Source: Gluconacetobacter diazotrophicus PA1 5 (GTDB lineage: Bacteria > Pseudomonadota > Alphaproteobacteria > Acetobacterales > Acetobacteraceae). Taken from it: a stretch of 64,000 bases of DNA. The stretch covers positions 3,190,001 through 3,254,000 of the forward strand of contig NC_011365.1 of the NCBI RefSeq assembly GCF_000021325.1, written 5' to 3'. The notes below the pieces were generated by a model that was not told the origin of the DNA, made no database searches, and saw only the letters and a list, made by a program, of their open reading frames with translations. The translations under genes and the position numbers were made by a program. Positions 60,267-64,000 of this stretch are shown in pieces. The first letter of the stretch is position 1, and every line of letters starts with the position of its first letter.

Positions 60267-60743
60267 ATGAGTCGCCGTCACCGCGCAGTGAAGCGCGAGA
60301 TTCTTCCCGATCCGAAATTTGGTGATGTCGTCATCACGCGCTTCATGAATGCGCTCATGTACGACGGCAAGAAGTCCACCGCCGAAGGCATCGTCTACGG
60401 TGCGCTCGAGGTGCTGCGCCGCCGTGGTGGTGCGTCCGCCGATCCCGTCGTGATGTTCCACAGCGCGCTGGACAACGTGAAGCCGGCCGTCGAGGTCCGC
60501 TCGCGTCGCGTCGGCGGTGCCACCTACCAGGTGCCCGTCGAAGTCCGGACCGAGCGCCGTCAGGCCCTGGCGATCCGCTGGCTGATCGACGCCTCGCGCA
60601 AGCGTGGCGAGAACACGATGCAGGAACGCCTGTCGAACGAGCTTCTGGACGCGGTCAACAACCGTGGGTCCGCCGTCAAGAAGCGCGAAGACACGCATCG
60701 CATGGCCGAGGCGAACAAGGCGTTCAGTCATTACCGCTGGTAA
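60267..60743 (+). CDS. rpsG: 30S ribosomal protein S7
   Basis: A 158-residue S7, which nucleates assembly of the 3' domain of 16S rRNA and contacts the E-site t[43 protein letters not shown] and [23 protein letters not shown] are conserved throughout; it ends [15 protein letters not shown]. It is usually followed by fusA, but here tuf comes next after 94 bases. Confidence 0.98.
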   Translation: MSRRHRAVKREILPDPKFGDVVITRFMNALMYDGKKSTAEGIVYGALEVLRRRGGASADPVVMFHSALDNVKPAVEVRSRRVGGATYQVPVEVRTERRQALAIRWLIDASRKRGENTMQERLSNELLDAVNNRGSAVKKREDTHRMAEANKAFSHYRW

Positions 60744-60837
60744 GTAGCGCAGGTCCGGTCTAAAGACCGCCACGCTTCCGGTTAGGAACATTTCAACCCG
60801 ACTCCCGGCCAGGTGGCCGAGGTAACGGAGATAGACG

Positions 60838-62028
<1,191 letters not shown>

Positions 62029-62050
62029 TCGGGTTCTTACCCAAGAAACT

Positions 62051-62089
62051 GGAGCCCCCGGCCGGAGCGATCTGGCCGGGGTCTCCTTT
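62051..62089 (+). other. Hairpin after tuf, possible weak terminator
   Basis: A 13-position stem with one mismatch (GGAGCCCCCGGCC at 62051-62063, partner 62074-62086) is followed by only TTT. It may lower readthrough from tuf into the S10 operon or separate the two. Confidence 0.55.
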
Positions 62090-62135
62090 GGCGGCTCGGG
62101 TTCCCCCGAACCAGTAAAGTTGGACTGAACAGAAG

Positions 62136-62444
62136 ATGGACAACCAGAACATCCGCATTCGCCTGAAGGCGTACGATCATCGGGTGCTCGACAACAGCAC
62201 CAAAGAGATCGTCAACACGGCGAAGCGTACGGGTGCGCGGGTTCGGGGTCCTATCCCGCTGCCGACGCATATCGAAAAATTCACCGTCAACCGCTCTCCC
62301 CATGTGGACAAGAAAAGCCGCGAGCAGTTCGAAATTCGGACCCATCGCCGGCTGCTCGACATTGTCGAGCCGACCCCGCAGACCGTGGACGCTCTCATGA
62401 AGCTCGACCTCGCCGCCGGCGTGGATGTCGAGATCAAACTTTAA
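62136..62444 (+). CDS. rpsJ: 30S ribosomal protein S10
   Basis: A 102-residue S10, also the NusE antitermination factor. [43 protein letters not shown] and [26 protein letters not shown] are near-invariant. It is the first gene of the S10 operon and starts 107 bases after tuf; the hairpin above lies in that gap. Confidence 0.98.
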   Translation: MDNQNIRIRLKAYDHRVLDNSTKEIVNTAKRTGARVRGPIPLPTHIEKFTVNRSPHVDKKSREQFEIRTHRRLLDIVEPTPQTVDALMKLDLAAGVDVEIKL

Positions 62445-62454
62445 GGTCCAGACG

Positions 62455-63138
62455 ATGCGCACCGGATTGATCGCAAAGAAGCTGGGCATGACCCGGCTGT
62501 TCAAGGAAGACGGCACCCACGTGCCCGTCACCGTCCTGCATGTCGATAACCTGCAGGTGGTGGATGTCCGTACCCAGGACCGCGACGGCTATACCGCCGT
62601 GCAGTTGGGCTTCGGCAACGCCAAGGTGAAGAATGTCTCCAAACCGAATCGCGGCCATTTTGCTCGCGTGAAGGTCGAACCCAAGAAGAAGCTGGCCGAG
62701 TTCCGCGTGGCGGACGATGCCGTGCTGGAAGCAGGCGCGACCCTGTCTGCCGCCCATTTCGTGGTCGGGCAGAAGGTCGACGTGACCTCCACCAGCAAGG
62801 GCAAGGGCTTTGCCGGCGCCATGAAGCGCTGGAACTTCGCGGGTCTCGAAGCCTCGCACGGCGTGTCCATCAGCCATCGTTCGCATGGCTCGACGGGTAA
62901 CCGCCAGGATCCGGGCAAGACCTTCAAGAACAAGAAAATGGCCGGCCATCTGGGCTCCGAACGCGTGACCACCCTCAATCTCGAGGTGGCGGCGGTGGAT
63001 GCCGAGAAGAATCTGCTCATGGTCCGCGGCTCCGTGCCCGGCGGCAAGAACGAGCTGGTTCTGGTTCGTGATGCGATCAAGAAGGCCCGTCATGCCGAGG
63101 CGCCGTATCCGGCGGCCCTGGTTGCGGCTGCGGGCTGA
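62455..63138 (+). CDS. rplC: 50S ribosomal protein L3
   Basis: A 227-residue L3, which reaches the peptidyl transferase centre. [36 protein letters not shown] and the [23 protein letters not shown] loop, including the Gln that PrmB methylates in other bacteria, are present. AAGG about nine bases before the ATG at 62455 supports the start; it follows rpsJ by ten bases. Confidence 0.97.
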   Translation: MRTGLIAKKLGMTRLFKEDGTHVPVTVLHVDNLQVVDVRTQDRDGYTAVQLGFGNAKVKNVSKPNRGHFARVKVEPKKKLAEFRVADDAVLEAGATLSAAHFVVGQKVDVTSTSKGKGFAGAMKRWNFAGLEASHGVSISHRSHGSTGNRQDPGKTFKNKKMAGHLGSERVTTLNLEVAAVDAEKNLLMVRGSVPGGKNELVLVRDAIKKARHAEAPYPAALVAAAG

Positions 63139-63150
63139 GGATAGAGGGCA

Positions 63151-63765
63151 ATGGATTACGAAATCAAAACCCTCGACAACGGAAGCGCCGGCACGGCCGT
63201 CCTTCCGGACGAGATTTTCGGGGTGACGCCGCGGGCGGACATCATGGCGCGTGTCGTGCACTGGCAGCTGGCCAAGCGCCGCGCGGGCACGCACAAGGTC
63301 AAGGGGATGGGCGAAGTCTCCGGCACGACCAAGAAGCCGTACCGCCAGAAGGGCACCGGCAGCGCCCGCCAGGGTTCGCTGCGTGCGCCGCAGTACCGCA
63401 CCGGTGGCGCCGTGCATGGCCCGGTCGTGCGCGACCATGGCTATGACCTGCCCAAGAAGGTGCGTCGCCTGGGCCTGATTTCCGCGCTGTCGCAGAAGGC
63501 GGCGGAAGGCAAGCTGGTGGTGCTGGACGCCGCGACCGCTTCGGGCCGCACGTCCGAGCTGGCGGCGAAGGTGAAGGCGCTGGGCTGGAAGTCCGCCCTG
63601 ATCGTGGATGCCACGGTCGAGGAGAATTTCGGCCGCGCCGCGCGCAACCTGCCGAAGATCGATGCGCTGCCGACGATCGGCGCGAACGTCTATGACATCC
63701 TGAACCACGACGTGCTGGCGATCACCCGCGCCGGCGTCGAAGGCCTGAAGGAGCGCCTGGCATGA
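63151..63765 (+). CDS. rplD: 50S ribosomal protein L4
   Basis: A 204-residue L4, which lines the exit tunnel and may act as an operon regulator. [41 protein letters not shown] and [20 protein letters not shown] make the tunnel loop; the C-terminal [18 protein letters not shown] ends the protein. It overlaps rplW by ATGA. Confidence 0.97.
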   Translation: MDYEIKTLDNGSAGTAVLPDEIFGVTPRADIMARVVHWQLAKRRAGTHKVKGMGEVSGTTKKPYRQKGTGSARQGSLRAPQYRTGGAVHGPVVRDHGYDLPKKVRRLGLISALSQKAAEGKLVVLDAATASGRTSELAAKVKALGWKSALIVDATVEENFGRAARNLPKIDALPTIGANVYDILNHDVLAITRAGVEGLKERLA

Positions 63766-64000
63766 CCAACGTGCTCGCAATCCGCAAGAAGGCGGAGCGC
63801 ATGTCGCGCGAGGCGATGTATGACATCGTCCGCGCCCCCCTGATCACCGAGAAGGCGACCGCGCTTTCCGAGAAGAATCAGGTGGCGTTCAAGGTCGCGA
63901 TCGACGCGACCAAGCCGGAGATCAAGGTCGCGGTGGAAACGCTGTTCGGCGTGAAGGTCCTGGGCGTGAACACGCTTGTCCAGAAGGGCAAGACGAAGCG
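63762..64000 (+). CDS. rplW: 50S ribosomal protein L23, N-terminal part (3' end outside window)
   Basis: The first 79 codons of L23, which surrounds the tunnel exit and docks trigger factor and [43 protein letters not shown] and [16 protein letters not shown] are typical, with an N-terminal extension of about 18 residues. It is coupled to rplD by a four-base overlap and is cut by the window end. Confidence 0.95.
   Translation, partial: MTNVLAIRKKAERMSREAMYDIVRAPLITEKATALSEKNQVAFKVAIDATKPEIKVAVETLFGVKVLGVNTLVQKGKTK

Overview
The window looks like a chromosomal segment from a GC-rich alphaproteobacterium, most likely an acetic acid bacterium (Acetobacteraceae, Gluconacetobacter-like). This is inferred from the class II EPSP synthase, the aroA-cmk-rpsA cluster, the FYDLN-acid and DUF1674 proteins, the split c-type cytochrome maturation cluster and overall codon use; no rRNA or tRNA gene was found to fix the genus.

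Layout. 1-6.3 kb: end of recR, an FolM-like reductase with folB, a structured intergenic element, a FYDLN protein, then aroA-cmk-rpsA with a strong terminator. 6.3-12.4 kb: an AtsK/TauD-like dioxygenase facing a TonB receptor, an MFS transporter and an aldo/keto reductase, which together look like an uptake and catabolism module. 12.4-18.9 kb: M16 peptidase, S12 serine hydrolase, bacterioferritin-associated ferredoxin, a membrane protein coupled to a sulfotransferase, and a DUF1674 protein. 18.9-24.6 kb: leftward ccmCDEFGHI operon for cytochrome c maturation (ccmA and ccmB are not here). 24.6-31.5 kb: small housekeeping and secreted proteins (YciI, EVE, EcsC, a 2-hydroxyacid dehydrogenase, Aat, a tandem pair of paralogous secreted proteins, a Bcp peroxiredoxin). 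31.5-39.3 kb: glnE, a large AsmA/YhdP-like protein, rmuC.

39.3-48.2 kb: an OmpR-type regulator and histidine kinase followed by an RND efflux operon (pump, adaptor, outer-membrane factor). Base composition falls inside the kinase gene and stays low through much of the efflux operon. Just after the operon lies a fragment of an IS630-type transposase joined in frame to the 3' end of a second, GC-rich outer-membrane factor gene. I read this as the scar of an operon replacement; it is the most unusual part of the window.

48.2-64 kb: the transcription and translation core, rplKA-rplJL-rpoBC, then rpsL-rpsG-tuf and the start of the S10 operon (rpsJ-rplC-rplD-rplW). secE-nusG are not next to rplK and fusA is missing between rpsG and tuf. 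No CRISPR array, prophage or complete insertion sequence was seen.
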